From NCBI RefSeq assembly GCF_009728735.1, contig NZ_CP024640.1, positions 147,442-211,441 on the forward strand: a stretch of DNA of 64,000 bases. The letters are read 5' to 3'. The stretch comes from Pantoea phytobeneficialis (lineage in GTDB: Bacteria > Pseudomonadota > Gammaproteobacteria > Enterobacterales > Enterobacteriaceae). Position numbers and translations under genes: made by a program. Positions 37,826-45,787 of this stretch are shown here, in pieces. A model generated the notes under the pieces. That model did no database searches, had not been told where the DNA came from, and saw nothing but the letters and a program-made list of their open reading frames with translations. Positions within the stretch are counted from its first letter, which is position 1, and every line of letters starts with the position of its first letter.

Positions 37826-38877
37826 AAGTGCGTCCCCGTTTGTTGCGCCTGTTCATGTGTACGCAGGTTATAGGATTTGGCATAGGCTGCTGAGCGCGCA
37901 TTGAGCAACGGATCATCGGAGGCAGCAATCCCATCAGGCAGGATCAGCGGATCGTAATTGATGTCGTTGCACGGCCCCTGCTGCTGCGGCACCGCGCGGG
38001 TTAACACCAGGGTTCCGGCATTGATGGTTTGGCGATCGGCAGGCCAGACTTTTGTTGCATTGCTGCCATCATCACCCGGTTGCGCCACGGTGATCACCAG
38101 GTCCCATTCCAGTGGCCCCTGGTTCAGGCGTTGTTGCAGGTCCTGCTGAAGAAAATCTTTGTTATTTTTATCCGCCGCGCTAATCGCCTGATAAGCGGCA
38201 TGAGGCACCATACTCCAGCGCACCAGATGCGCAGCGCCCGTTTTATCAATGAACCGGAACGCATTCAGACTATTGAAACGATCGCTGGCCCAACTGGACG
38301 ACGGAACGTATTGTTTCGCCCAGGCGAGAAATGCTTTGAATTCAGGATATTTTTCGACGAAGGCTCCTAACTTTTGTGGATCCGGCTTGCCGGTCGCCGG
38401 GTCGGGCAGCGTCGCGGTTTGCAGCGCATAGAATCCTTCCGGCGTCGCCACCGGAAACAGCGGCATGGCATTCATCCCGGTGCGCCATTGCTCACCATCT
38501 TTTTGCTGAAACGCCAGCGCCATGCTGCGCACCGGCACCGCGTAATCCGGCGCGGATGGATTCCCCCCTGCGATGGCGAAACGCCCGGTTACCGGGGTAT
38601 CACCCGGCGCGAAAAGGGCAGCGCGTGATAACGCGCTGGCGTTGCCGTTGGAGGCAAAGGTGCCAATCACGCAGATCCCTTTGGCATGGTTACGGCGATA
38701 CCCCGGATGCTCACCCCCCGCTTGCTGCAACACCGAAACCAGTTTGTCGGAAGTCAGTCGCTCTGGCGTCAGCCAGCCTCCCGCCCATAAAAACAACACG
38801 AGTATAACCAGTGGAACCAGGCCGATTAGCAACAAGCGTAGCGTCTTCTGACCAGTGGAAAGTGGAGTTGGAATCAT
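37822..38877 (-). CDS. Catalase-family peroxidase (SrpA-like), membrane-anchored
   Basis: 351 aa. One N-terminal membrane helix (~13-33) and a short catalase core: RRNHAKGICVIGTF holds the distal His, and later parts carry FRFIDKTGAAHLVRWSMVP. It lacks the C-terminal domain of full catalases, as in SrpA/KatA-minimal peroxidases. These enzymes act as peroxidases and need an electron donor, consistent with a cytochrome b561 gene directly downstream. First gene of a four-gene operon with a sigma/anti-sigma pair. Confidence 0.9.
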   Translation of the reverse strand: MIPTPLSTGQKTLRLLLIGLVPLVILVLFLWAGGWLTPERLTSDKLVSVLQQAGGEHPGYRRNHAKGICVIGTFASNGNASALSRAALFAPGDTPVTGRFAIAGGNPSAPDYAVPVRSMALAFQQKDGEQWRTGMNAMPLFPVATPEGFYALQTATLPDPATGKPDPQKLGAFVEKYPEFKAFLAWAKQYVPSSSWASDRFNSLNAFRFIDKTGAAHLVRWSMVPHAAYQAISAADKNNKDFLQQDLQQRLNQGPLEWDLVITVAQPGDDGSNATKVWPADRQTINAGTLVLTRAVPQQQGPCNDINYDPLILPDGIAASDDPLLNARSAAYAKSYNLRTHEQAQQTGTHL

Positions 38878-38977
38878 TTTTTAGCTCACCCTGCTCACAT
38901 TGAGCCCATAAGACGAATGAGCGGCAGGTTTATTCCCACGGCATTAAAAAATTTTTAAGCAATGGATGAAGCTAACC

Positions 38978-39184
38978 ATGAGATATAAGTTAAATGTGAC
39001 TCAGGTTTCAGGCAGCACCGTCAGCGTGTTCATGTTGGTTTTCGGTGTTATGGCGGCGTAGGGGATCATCTGGGTCAGTCTGGCCGGAGCAACTCTTTCC
39101 TTACCGGGGCTGCTGCTGTTGGTGGCACAAATCAGGCGCGGCGGTGATATCACCTTACGAACAGCCGTTGACGCAGGTCACTGA
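38978..39184 (+). pseudogene. Small membrane-protein frame broken by an amber codon
   Basis: A 69-codon frame with two hydrophobic segments (VFMLVFGVMAA and IIWVSLAGATLSLPGLLLLVA) interrupted by a TAG at 39059-39061, codon 28. No strong ribosome site is seen. Either a dead gene or a frame without meaning; the hydrophobic continuity across the stop argues for a former gene. Confidence 0.4.
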
Positions 39185-39187
39185 AAA

Positions 39188-39233
39188 AAGCGCCTGAACG
39201 GCGCTTATGATGTAGCGGCGCGATTTATCGCGC
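39188..39233. repeat. Hairpin and single REP unit
   Basis: AAGCGCC / GGCGCTT (39188-39206) is followed by one forward REP unit at 39211-39233. There is no inverted partner nearby; the next reverse unit is at 40367-40389. Confidence 0.75.
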
Positions 39234-39256
39234 AATCACGATGGACAGGTAACATT

Positions 39257-39406
39257 ATGAGCCACCTTGCACACTTACGTACCTTTTGGGAAGCTTACCA
39301 TAGCGGGTCCTTTTCGCGGGCGGGAAACAGCATGACAGCGGTCCAGGAGGTGATCATGTCTTCTCTTCCAGACCAAATCACTGGTGACTCCAGTCCTCCA
39401 GCATGA
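39257..39406 (+). pseudogene. 5' fragment of a LysR-family regulator
   Basis: 49 codons. The first ~22 (MSHLAHLRTFWEAY, HSGSFSRAG) match the start of a LysR helix-turn-helix; homology then ends and the frame stops at 39406. It runs directly into the broken end of vapC on the other strand, so a deletion joined the two. Confidence 0.7.
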
Positions 39407-39412
39407 GATTAG

Positions 39413-39517
39413 TTACCCGCACAACACGCTTTGCTCAAGACGAGTGATCACCACCTCCGGTTGCTCACGCATGATAAATGAGCAGATGTTCGCGTCCAGC
39501 ATGTAGGTCTTATTCAC
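39413..39517 (-). pseudogene. vapC: Truncated vapC toxin gene
   Basis: 34 codons from GTG 39517, which overlaps the vapB stop as in intact vapBC. The product begins with the PIN-domain start YMLDANICSFIMREQPEVV, including the first catalytic Asp, and stops after ~34 of the usual ~130 residues. It cannot be an active RNase. Confidence 0.8.
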
Positions 39518-39743
39518 AGTTCAAAGCGTCCTTCGTCGCTGACAATGTCCTCGCGCTCTGTCATAAAATCTGCGTCAGCCTTTTCAAATTGACTGAACGA
39601 ACTCCAGGTCGGCTGAACCGGACGTAAAAAATGCTGTCACCTGCACTAATAATCTCCAGCTCACTAACGCCTTCAACATCGAAATCGCACGGCAAACGAA
39701 GAGCACGATTGTTACCTTTTTTAAAAATCAAAACGGTTCTCCT
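39514..39743 (-). pseudogene. vapB: Frameshifted vapB antitoxin gene
   Basis: An AbrB/SpoVT-type VapB is readable in two frames. The N-terminal part (FKKGNNRALRLPCDFD, VSELEIISAGDSI) and the C-terminal part (RPVQPTWSSFSQFEKADADF, EREDIVSDEGRFEL) are separated by a one-base loss in the ATTTTTTACGT run near 39627. The expected start codon reads AGG at 39741-39743; a TTG at 39731 is the only nearby alternative. Confidence 0.8.
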
Positions 39744-39811
39744 GGCTGTTCAGCCTGACTTAAACGCACCACGCGCCTATTCAGATATATGGTTCCTGGA
39801 TATGACCGGAT

Positions 39812-40354
39812 TCAGAAGAAAGATAAGCGCTGTTTCTCCAGGAAGTCCCGTTCATCAGCCGATGACGCCCTGCCCAATAGCGCATTACGATGTGGATAGC
39901 GGCCAAACCTCAGGATAATTTCGCGATGTTCCCGCTCACTTTGTGCATACGAGCCACCTTTAAGTTGTGCAAACAGTTCTACCGCTTTTTCATGAATGTC
40001 CACCGACTCCGAGTGCATCCAAGGCATTAACATAAACCCCTTTTCGTCGAGCGTGAGATATTCCCATCCTTCAAGCTTTAATGCCTCCTGAGCAAGGATC
40101 AAGGCCATGCCATCCTGCTGCCAGGCGGCGCTACTCTGACGATTCAGGTTGCGGGAAAATTGGTCGAGAACAATGATTTCAGCAAGCCGGCCATAGAGAT
40201 TTTCACGCCAGGTAAACAGTTCGCCTCGGCAGGCGGACTCCCAGCAACGGCCAAATAACCGGCGTATTTCGTCGTCAAACGCCTGATCGTTTTTGAACCA
40301 TTTATCTTTGCTGGTACGACTGAACCAGAACTGGAGAACATCTTCGTAATTCAT
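39812..40354 (-). CDS. DUF924-family protein
   Basis: 180 aa, full length for DUF924 (TPR-like helical protein of unknown role). Recognised by VLQFWF at the start, IIVLDQFSRNLNRQSSAAWQQD, YLTLDEKGFMLMPWMHSES and the C-terminal RFGRYPHRNALLGR. Single gene; function is not established for the family. Confidence 0.9.
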   Translation of the reverse strand: MNYEDVLQFWFSRTSKDKWFKNDQAFDDEIRRLFGRCWESACRGELFTWRENLYGRLAEIIVLDQFSRNLNRQSSAAWQQDGMALILAQEALKLEGWEYLTLDEKGFMLMPWMHSESVDIHEKAVELFAQLKGGSYAQSEREHREIILRFGRYPHRNALLGRASSADERDFLEKQRLSFF

Positions 40355-40366
40355 GACTTAACCCCC

Positions 40367-40389
40367 GCGCGATAAATCGCGCCGCAACG
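40367..40389. repeat. Single reverse REP unit
   Basis: Core GCGCGATAAATCGCGC in reverse orientation, with the last block changed to CCGCAACG, in the gap between the DUF924 and phosphoesterase genes. Confidence 0.75.
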
Positions 40390-40404
40390 GAATGTTCCTG
40401 TACG

Positions 40405-41127
40405 TCAGAGGGAAACATGGTGACTGGTCAACACATTATCCACATAGCGATGAATCATCAGCGCCGGCGGATCGTTAACCGGGGGGATCGTATCTGTACC
40501 AAACCAGACGGGATTTGCCGGGCACAGCGAGCCGCAGATATACGCCGGAACACCGGCTAATGACCCGGCGATCGGTCGGTGGACATGCCCGGTGGCAATT
40601 GCCAGAACCTTGCCGGGCATATGCCTGAGCAGCGCGGCCAGTTCCGCAGTCCCTGCACACATCGTCTTGTCCAGCGAGGGGATCCCCGAAGCAAAAACAT
40701 GATGATGCAGAAATAGCAGCGCTGGTGACGTATGGATATCCCGGAGTTGTTGCTCCAGCCAGGCAATATGGTTGACTACACTACCTGCGGTCGTGTTCAC
40801 CAACGTGGAGTCCAGGCCGATCAGACGAAGAACTCCAGCATCATAATTGAAGTGCAGAAACTCATCTGCGGCAGCAGCCCCCCAGACAGCACGCATCTGG
40901 CGGCGATCATCGGAATTACCAGGAAGTATCCGCGAACACCATTTTTTGCTGCTCAGCCGCTCTGCAATCTGCGAATACCCGTCAAGCCACTGGTTATCAA
41001 TTACATCACCGCTCAGCACCAGCACGTCCGGCTTAAGCTGATCGAGCCAGGCAAGCGCCTTATCAAACCGTTGCAGATTGTCATTGTCGGGGGAAGCATG
41101 AATATCTGAAACTTGCGCGACCAGCAT
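40405..41127 (-). CDS. Calcineurin-like metallophosphoesterase (CpdA-like)
   Basis: 240 aa from ATG 41127 (GAGGTCAAT ahead). Motifs in order: VSDIHAS, LSGDVIDN, ILPGNSDDR, LFLHHHVFASG and ATGHVHRP. The third is normally GNHD; here Ser replaces the general-acid His, while the metal ligands remain. CpdA-like members cleave cAMP and related phosphodiesters; this substitution makes the activity uncertain. The start lies 8 bases before the stop region of the ACT gene, so the two are coupled. Confidence 0.88.
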   Translation of the reverse strand: MLVAQVSDIHASPDNDNLQRFDKALAWLDQLKPDVLVLSGDVIDNQWLDGYSQIAERLSSKKWCSRILPGNSDDRRQMRAVWGAAAADEFLHFNYDAGVLRLIGLDSTLVNTTAGSVVNHIAWLEQQLRDIHTSPALLFLHHHVFASGIPSLDKTMCAGTAELAALLRHMPGKVLAIATGHVHRPIAGSLAGVPAYICGSLCPANPVWFGTDTIPPVNDPPALMIHRYVDNVLTSHHVSL

Positions 41128-41134
41128 ATTGACC

Positions 41135-41533
41135 TCAGCGTGCGGCAAGGGAACGAATCACGGCGATGGCGCGCTCGGTATCGTCCCAGGCGACAAAAAT
41201 ATGATCATGGTAGTAACCAGCCACCACGTTACAGCTGATGCCCTCCTCTGCCAGAACCGTAGAAAATGCCGCAGTCAGGCCCACGGCGGCGAGTGAAGAA
41301 TGGACTTCGAGAGTGATCCATCCGGCGAGGTAGTCATAATCGATGTCCCGTGCCTGCGCCACCGCCTGCGGCAGCACCAGCGTAGTCCCTTCACGCTCCT
41401 GCACCACAACCACCGCCTGTGCCAGCAACTCAGCCGCCGGTTGCTGCAACGTACAAAATACATATTGCCCCTCATTGCGTCGGGGCGTCGCCGTGCGCAG
41501 CAAAACCTGGAGATTATTTTCACCTGACATCAT
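41135..41533 (-). CDS. ACT-domain protein
   Basis: 132 aa from ATG 41533 (or 41530), with AGAGAGAAA before it; the longer frame to 41575 has no ribosome site. Two ACT-like halves: YVFCTLQQPAAELLAQAVVVVQEREGTTLVLP and WITLEVHSSLAAVGLTAAFSTVLAEEGISCNVVAGYYHDHIFV. ACT domains bind amino acids, so a regulatory or sensory role is likely. Divergent from a LysE-type exporter gene, which could be functionally related. Confidence 0.8.
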   Translation of the reverse strand: MMSGENNLQVLLRTATPRRNEGQYVFCTLQQPAAELLAQAVVVVQEREGTTLVLPQAVAQARDIDYDYLAGWITLEVHSSLAAVGLTAAFSTVLAEEGISCNVVAGYYHDHIFVAWDDTERAIAVIRSLAAR

Positions 41534-41645
41534 TTTCTCTCTTGTCATCATGGTCGTTGGTTGCGATCCCAACAACAGGATAGCCCCAGTCCTGCCTGGC
41601 GTGTATTCTGCATCCTATAATTTCAGGGTGATGATTGGAGAAACT

Positions 41646-42275
41646 ATGTTGTTGTCGAGTTTGATGGCGATTGCTGCGGTTTTAATTATGGGCGTGATCA
41701 GCCCTGGTCCAAGTTTTATCTACGTTGCCCGTAATGCCGTCGCACGCTCGCGATTACATGGCCTGTTAACTGCACTCGGCATGGGAACCGGGGCGGCGAT
41801 CTTTTCCATCATGGCGATGTTTGGTCTGGAAAGAATTCTGATTGCATTGCCCGAATTATTTACCGGATTGAAAATTGCTGGTGGCCTCTATCTTATCTGG
41901 ATGGGCTATAAAATCGCGAAGAATGCATCAAAACCCTTTAGCGTGACGTCTGAATCCTTATCCGAAGCGCACTCCTTGCTGGGCACCTGGCGTGACGGAT
42001 TATTGACCCAGTTGAGTAATCCGAAAACCGCCCTGGTCTTTGCCTCCATTTTTACCGCGTTGTTGCCCAAAGAGATCCCCGGCTATTTCTATTACATTAT
42101 TCCGCTGATGGCATTTGTGATTGATGCCGGATGGTATTCACTGGTGGCTATTTTATTGTCCTCGAAAAGACCACGGGATATTTACCTGCGCCTTAAGCGC
42201 GCCATTGACACCATTTCTTCGGCGATTCTGGTGTTGTTAGGGGTTAAAATTATCTTCACCGCGTTTCAGAAATAA
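41646..42275 (+). CDS. LysE/RhtB-family amino-acid exporter
   Basis: 209 aa from ATG 41646 with TTGGAG at the right distance; the frame is open upstream but shadows the ACT gene. Six membrane helices and the family signature ISPGPSFIYVARNAVARSRLHGLLTALGMGTGA. Members export homoserine, threonine, lysine or related compounds. Divergent from the ACT-domain gene. Confidence 0.92.
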   Translation: MLLSSLMAIAAVLIMGVISPGPSFIYVARNAVARSRLHGLLTALGMGTGAAIFSIMAMFGLERILIALPELFTGLKIAGGLYLIWMGYKIAKNASKPFSVTSESLSEAHSLLGTWRDGLLTQLSNPKTALVFASIFTALLPKEIPGYFYYIIPLMAFVIDAGWYSLVAILLSSKRPRDIYLRLKRAIDTISSAILVLLGVKIIFTAFQK

Positions 42276-42324
42276 CCATCAACCAGGCAGGCTTCCGTGC
42301 TGAAAAGCCTGTCTGGTCATAACC

Positions 42325-42867
42325 CTACAGTGATGAAATCGGCGGAAAATCAACTTCGGTATCATTGACCCGATTAATCATGTTGGTGAACAGAATCGCG
42401 GTCACCACACCGATGGTTTCAACCACTTGCTGGTCATTAAAACCGGCGTCACGAAATGCACTGACATGATGGGCGGATAACGTGCCGCGCGTTGATACCA
42501 ACAGTTGTACAAACTTCACCAGCGCATCGATTCTGGCATCATCGACCAGAAATCCCTGACGCAATTCAAGCGTCTGCGCCTCGCTGTAACCGGCTTTGAT
42601 CGCTTGCGGCGTATGTGCAGCAAGGCAATAATCACAGCCACTTTCCTCACTGACCGCGAGGTTAATCGCCTCTCGCTCACGCGCGCTGAGACTACTCCTG
42701 GACAGCGCCGCGTTAAGCTGTAAGGTTTGCGCCAGAATATCAGGGGCATTGCTGCCAATGGTCAGATAAGCATTCGGGACTTTACCCATCGCCTGCTTAA
42801 TACCTTTGAACAATTCTGCGGCTTTGCCACTCGCTTCCTCAAGTGAATCCGTATGTAAACGACTCAT
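42325..42867 (-). CDS. AhpD-like carboxymuconolactone decarboxylase family protein
   Basis: 180 aa. The active motif EESGCDYCLAAHT holds the two redox Cys and the His of AhpD-type peroxidase-related proteins. The gene starts one base after the SDR stop with AGGAGAAA inside the SDR end, so they form an operon. Likely a thiol-based peroxide or radical-handling protein in the cytosol. Confidence 0.9.
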   Translation of the reverse strand: MSRLHTDSLEEASGKAAELFKGIKQAMGKVPNAYLTIGSNAPDILAQTLQLNAALSRSSLSAREREAINLAVSEESGCDYCLAAHTPQAIKAGYSEAQTLELRQGFLVDDARIDALVKFVQLLVSTRGTLSAHHVSAFRDAGFNDQQVVETIGVVTAILFTNMINRVNDTEVDFPPISSL

Positions 42868-42868
42868 C

Positions 42869-43675
42869 TTATTTCTCCTGTGATCCCAGGTAACGCGCGG
42901 CCGGGATATTGTGTGAAAAGTCCTGAATCACGGTCTGACGTGCCTGTTCCCATTGCTGCAAACGGCTTTCGTCATGCAGTGACGGGATGGTGATCAGCTC
43001 ACCATGCAGGAATCCGGTCAGGGCGGCATCGACCATGTCTTCGGCTTTCATCACAATCTCCGGGTCGAGCTGACTTAACGGCAAACCGCCGTTATCCCAG
43101 AAGGGGGTCGCTGTCGCGCTGGGCAGCACCACCTGAACCTGAATCCCTTTATCAGCTAACTCATGATGAAGAGACTGGCTGAATGCCAGCACATAGGCCT
43201 TGCTCCCACCATACACCCCGTTCAGGATCTCAGGCGCGATGCCGACAATCGAAGCAATATTGATGATAGCCCCCCGCCCCCGGCTGATAAATCCTGGCAC
43301 AACGGCGTAAGTCAGCCGGGTCAACGCGGTGACGTTGAGATTAATCATCGTCGTCATTTGGTCGACATCGCTGTCCACCAATGGCGTGTGCGTGCCGATA
43401 CCGGCGTTATTCACTAATAACGTAATGCTGGCATCATGGCGTAACTTCATCTCCAGCGCCGCCAGTTGCCCGGCGTCGTTCAAGTCTGCGGCCACCACTT
43501 CCACGTTACGCTGGCTATCCGCTGTGATATGGCTGGCCATCTGGTTCAGACGATTGTGGTTTCGGGCGACAATGATCAGGTCATATCCCATCTTTGCCAG
43601 TCTGGCGGCATAAATGGCCCCCATCCCGGTCGACGCGCCTGTCACCACCGCAGTGCCTTTCGTTGCATCACTCAT
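42869..43675 (-). CDS. Short-chain dehydrogenase/reductase
   Basis: 268 aa from ATG 43675 (CAAGGTGAATGAG before it); the frame extends upstream without a start signal. TGASTGMGAIYAARLAKMG binds the cofactor, NNAGIG follows, then the catalytic Ser of INIASIVG and the Tyr-Lys of YGGSKAYVLAFS. The substrate is unknown. Operon with the AhpD-like gene and divergent from a GlxA-type regulator that may control both. Confidence 0.9.
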   Translation of the reverse strand: MSDATKGTAVVTGASTGMGAIYAARLAKMGYDLIIVARNHNRLNQMASHITADSQRNVEVVAADLNDAGQLAALEMKLRHDASITLLVNNAGIGTHTPLVDSDVDQMTTMINLNVTALTRLTYAVVPGFISRGRGAIINIASIVGIAPEILNGVYGGSKAYVLAFSQSLHHELADKGIQVQVVLPSATATPFWDNGGLPLSQLDPEIVMKAEDMVDAALTGFLHGELITIPSLHDESRLQQWEQARQTVIQDFSHNIPAARYLGSQEK

Positions 43676-43853
43676 CTCATTCACCTTGCATGATGTGTTG
43701 GATGCATTGAGGTTACGCCATAGTCGGAGGGAGAAAATGACGTAGAAGGGTACGATTTCGGACATTTTTTTGCCCAAAAGAGATTGATTGCAGGGCCTGA
43801 TTCTTTCAGGATGGTTTGCCCATCGATGTGGTTGCCAATACAAGGATCCCAAA

Positions 43854-44798
43854 ATGCATCGGGTTGGATTGCTGATTGCCGACCAGTTTCAGTCACTGGC
43901 GTTATCGACACTGACCATTTTCGAGTTTGCCAACTTAGTGCTTGGCGAGCCTTTTTATCAATGTGCGGTTTACTCCGAGCACGGCGGTCAGGTTTCCTCT
44001 TCCTTTGGCATCAGTGTGACGACCATTGCCTTAAGCGATGAGGCTTCTGCTGATACCTGGCTAATTGGCGGGGTGCTCACGCCGGTCACACTTCCGGCTA
44101 GCGAGCGGGTGGTTCATTTCCTGAAAAATCACGCCTTGCGGGCGCGCCGCGTCGCAGGCATTTGCACCGGTGCTTTCGTACTGGCGCAGGCTGGATTACT
44201 TTCTGAACGCCGGGCGACCACCCATTGGGCTTATGCGCAGAGCCTGAAAACATTGCATCCCACCATCAGAACCGAAGACGACCTGATTTATATCATTGAT
44301 CACCAGATCTGGACCTCTGCCGGGATGACGGCTGGCCTCGATATGGTGCTGGCGATGGTGGAAAAAGATCATGGTAGCGAGGTTGCCCGCAGCATTGCTC
44401 AGCGTATGGTGATGAACCAACGACGTTCGGGCGGTCAGCGCCAGCATTCGGAACTGCTGGCCCTGTCACCCCGCAGCGATCGTCTGCAAACCGCGATTGA
44501 ATATATCCGCAGCAACCTCACCAAATCACTCTCCGTCGAGCAACTCGCGGATGCGGTACATCTGAGTTCGAGGCAACTGAACCGCCTGTTTTTGGCTGAG
44601 ACAGGGAAATCACCGGCGCGCGTCATCGAGCGTTTACGCCTTGAAGCCGCGCGGCTGTTGATAGAACAAACCCGACTGTCGCTGGACGTGGTGGCGCGAG
44701 ATTCAGGATTTCGCGATCGCCGCCACATGCGTGATGTTTTTATGCGGGGCTACGGCATCCCTCCGCAGGCGCTGCGCACCGGAAAGAAGGATGCCTGA
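43854..44798 (+). CDS. GlxA-family regulator (DJ-1/PfpI domain plus AraC HTH)
   Basis: 314 aa from ATG 43854 behind CAAGGATC. The DJ-1/PfpI domain (1-180) keeps the nucleophile Cys in GICTGAFVLAQAGLL, in contrast to the paralogue at 22504. The AraC domain (about 215-312) has two HTHs (VEQLADAVHLSSRQLNRLFLAETG and LDVVARDSGFRDRRHMRDVFMRG). Divergent from the SDR/AhpD-like operon. Its last 49 bases overlap the end of the xdhC-like gene on the other strand. Confidence 0.92.
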   Translation: MHRVGLLIADQFQSLALSTLTIFEFANLVLGEPFYQCAVYSEHGGQVSSSFGISVTTIALSDEASADTWLIGGVLTPVTLPASERVVHFLKNHALRARRVAGICTGAFVLAQAGLLSERRATTHWAYAQSLKTLHPTIRTEDDLIYIIDHQIWTSAGMTAGLDMVLAMVEKDHGSEVARSIAQRMVMNQRRSGGQRQHSELLALSPRSDRLQTAIEYIRSNLTKSLSVEQLADAVHLSSRQLNRLFLAETGKSPARVIERLRLEAARLLIEQTRLSLDVVARDSGFRDRRHMRDVFMRGYGIPPQALRTGKKDA

Positions 44799-45769
44799 TC
44801 ACTCGCCAGACCATTTTTATGGCGCACGATATCGGCCATAATCGACAACGCAATTTCCGCCGGGGTTTTGCTGCCAATCGCCAGCCCAACCGGGGCATGG
44901 AGGCGGCTTAACTGATGCGGTGCAACATCGCCATACCGCACCAGCCTTTCTTTGCGGCGTTGGCTGTTCTGGTGCGAACCCATTGCGCCGATATAGAAAG
45001 CCGGCAGGTTGACGGCTTCCATCATGGTCAGATCATCGATACGCGGATCATGGGTTAACGACAGGATCGCGGTGGCCGGATGGCACCCCTCGCGCTCAAG
45101 ATAAACCGCCGGGAACAGCTTTATCAGCGTCACGCCAGCATCCAGATCCGCAGCCAGATTGCTCAGAACATCCTCACGGTGTTCGCAGACGAGGGTTTCA
45201 AACCCCAGCGCCAGCGCGAAATTGGCGCAATATACCGCGACGCTCGACAAGCCGCCGATCACCAGCCTGGGCGGTGCAGAGAGGGTCAACGTCACCTCAT
45301 CCCCCTCGATGTGGGTCGCGGTCCGACTGCGATACGCAGCCGGTTCGAGTGAAATACATGGCGCAGGCAGGGTGATCCTTTTGGTCAGCGCCGTCGCACT
45401 GACCAGGGCATCGTGCATCTGCCCCAGATAACCGATAGCCTCACGACCAGGGAGCAGCCTTTCCACCAGAATATCCAGCACCCCACCGCACGGTAGCGCC
45501 CGGTCAGGTGCCAGCCCGTCATCACCATAACGTACCAGCTGGCTCGACGCCGAAAAGGCATCGTCACGAATCCGCGCGATAAAACTCTCTTCCACACAGC
45601 CACCGGAAAGCGAACCACAATATTGCCCGTCTTTGCGGATCACCATCATCGCCCCCGGTGGTCGCGGTGAGGAGCCGTAGGTGCTCAGTACGGTACACAG
45701 CCATAGCTCATGCGCTTCCGCCCACTGCCGGGCGGTACTGATGACCTGCACATCAAGATTCTGCATCAT
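44750..45769 (-). CDS. XdhC-family molybdenum-cofactor chaperone
   Basis: 339 aa, two consecutive ATG codons with AGGAG ahead. N-terminal XdhC domain (VLSTYGSSPRPPGAMMVIRKDGQYCGSLSGGCVEE) and C-terminal Rossmann-like domain with SLTHDPRIDDLTMMEAV and YIGAMGSHQNSQRRKERL. XdhC/PaoD proteins bind sulfurated molybdenum cofactor and insert it into hydroxylases. Last gene of the operon, matching the Mo enzyme upstream. Confidence 0.93.
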   Translation of the reverse strand: MMQNLDVQVISTARQWAEAHELWLCTVLSTYGSSPRPPGAMMVIRKDGQYCGSLSGGCVEESFIARIRDDAFSASSQLVRYGDDGLAPDRALPCGGVLDILVERLLPGREAIGYLGQMHDALVSATALTKRITLPAPCISLEPAAYRSRTATHIEGDEVTLTLSAPPRLVIGGLSSVAVYCANFALALGFETLVCEHREDVLSNLAADLDAGVTLIKLFPAVYLEREGCHPATAILSLTHDPRIDDLTMMEAVNLPAFYIGAMGSHQNSQRRKERLVRYGDVAPHQLSRLHAPVGLAIGSKTPAEIALSIMADIVRHKNGLASDQASFFPVRSACGGMP

Positions 45770-45787
45770 TTCTCCTGACGGCTGTGG

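Noticed and set aside
41343..41645. Long N-terminal extension of the LysE-type exporter
   Set aside because: It is antisense to the ACT gene, and the good ribosome site and membrane-helix start are at 41646.
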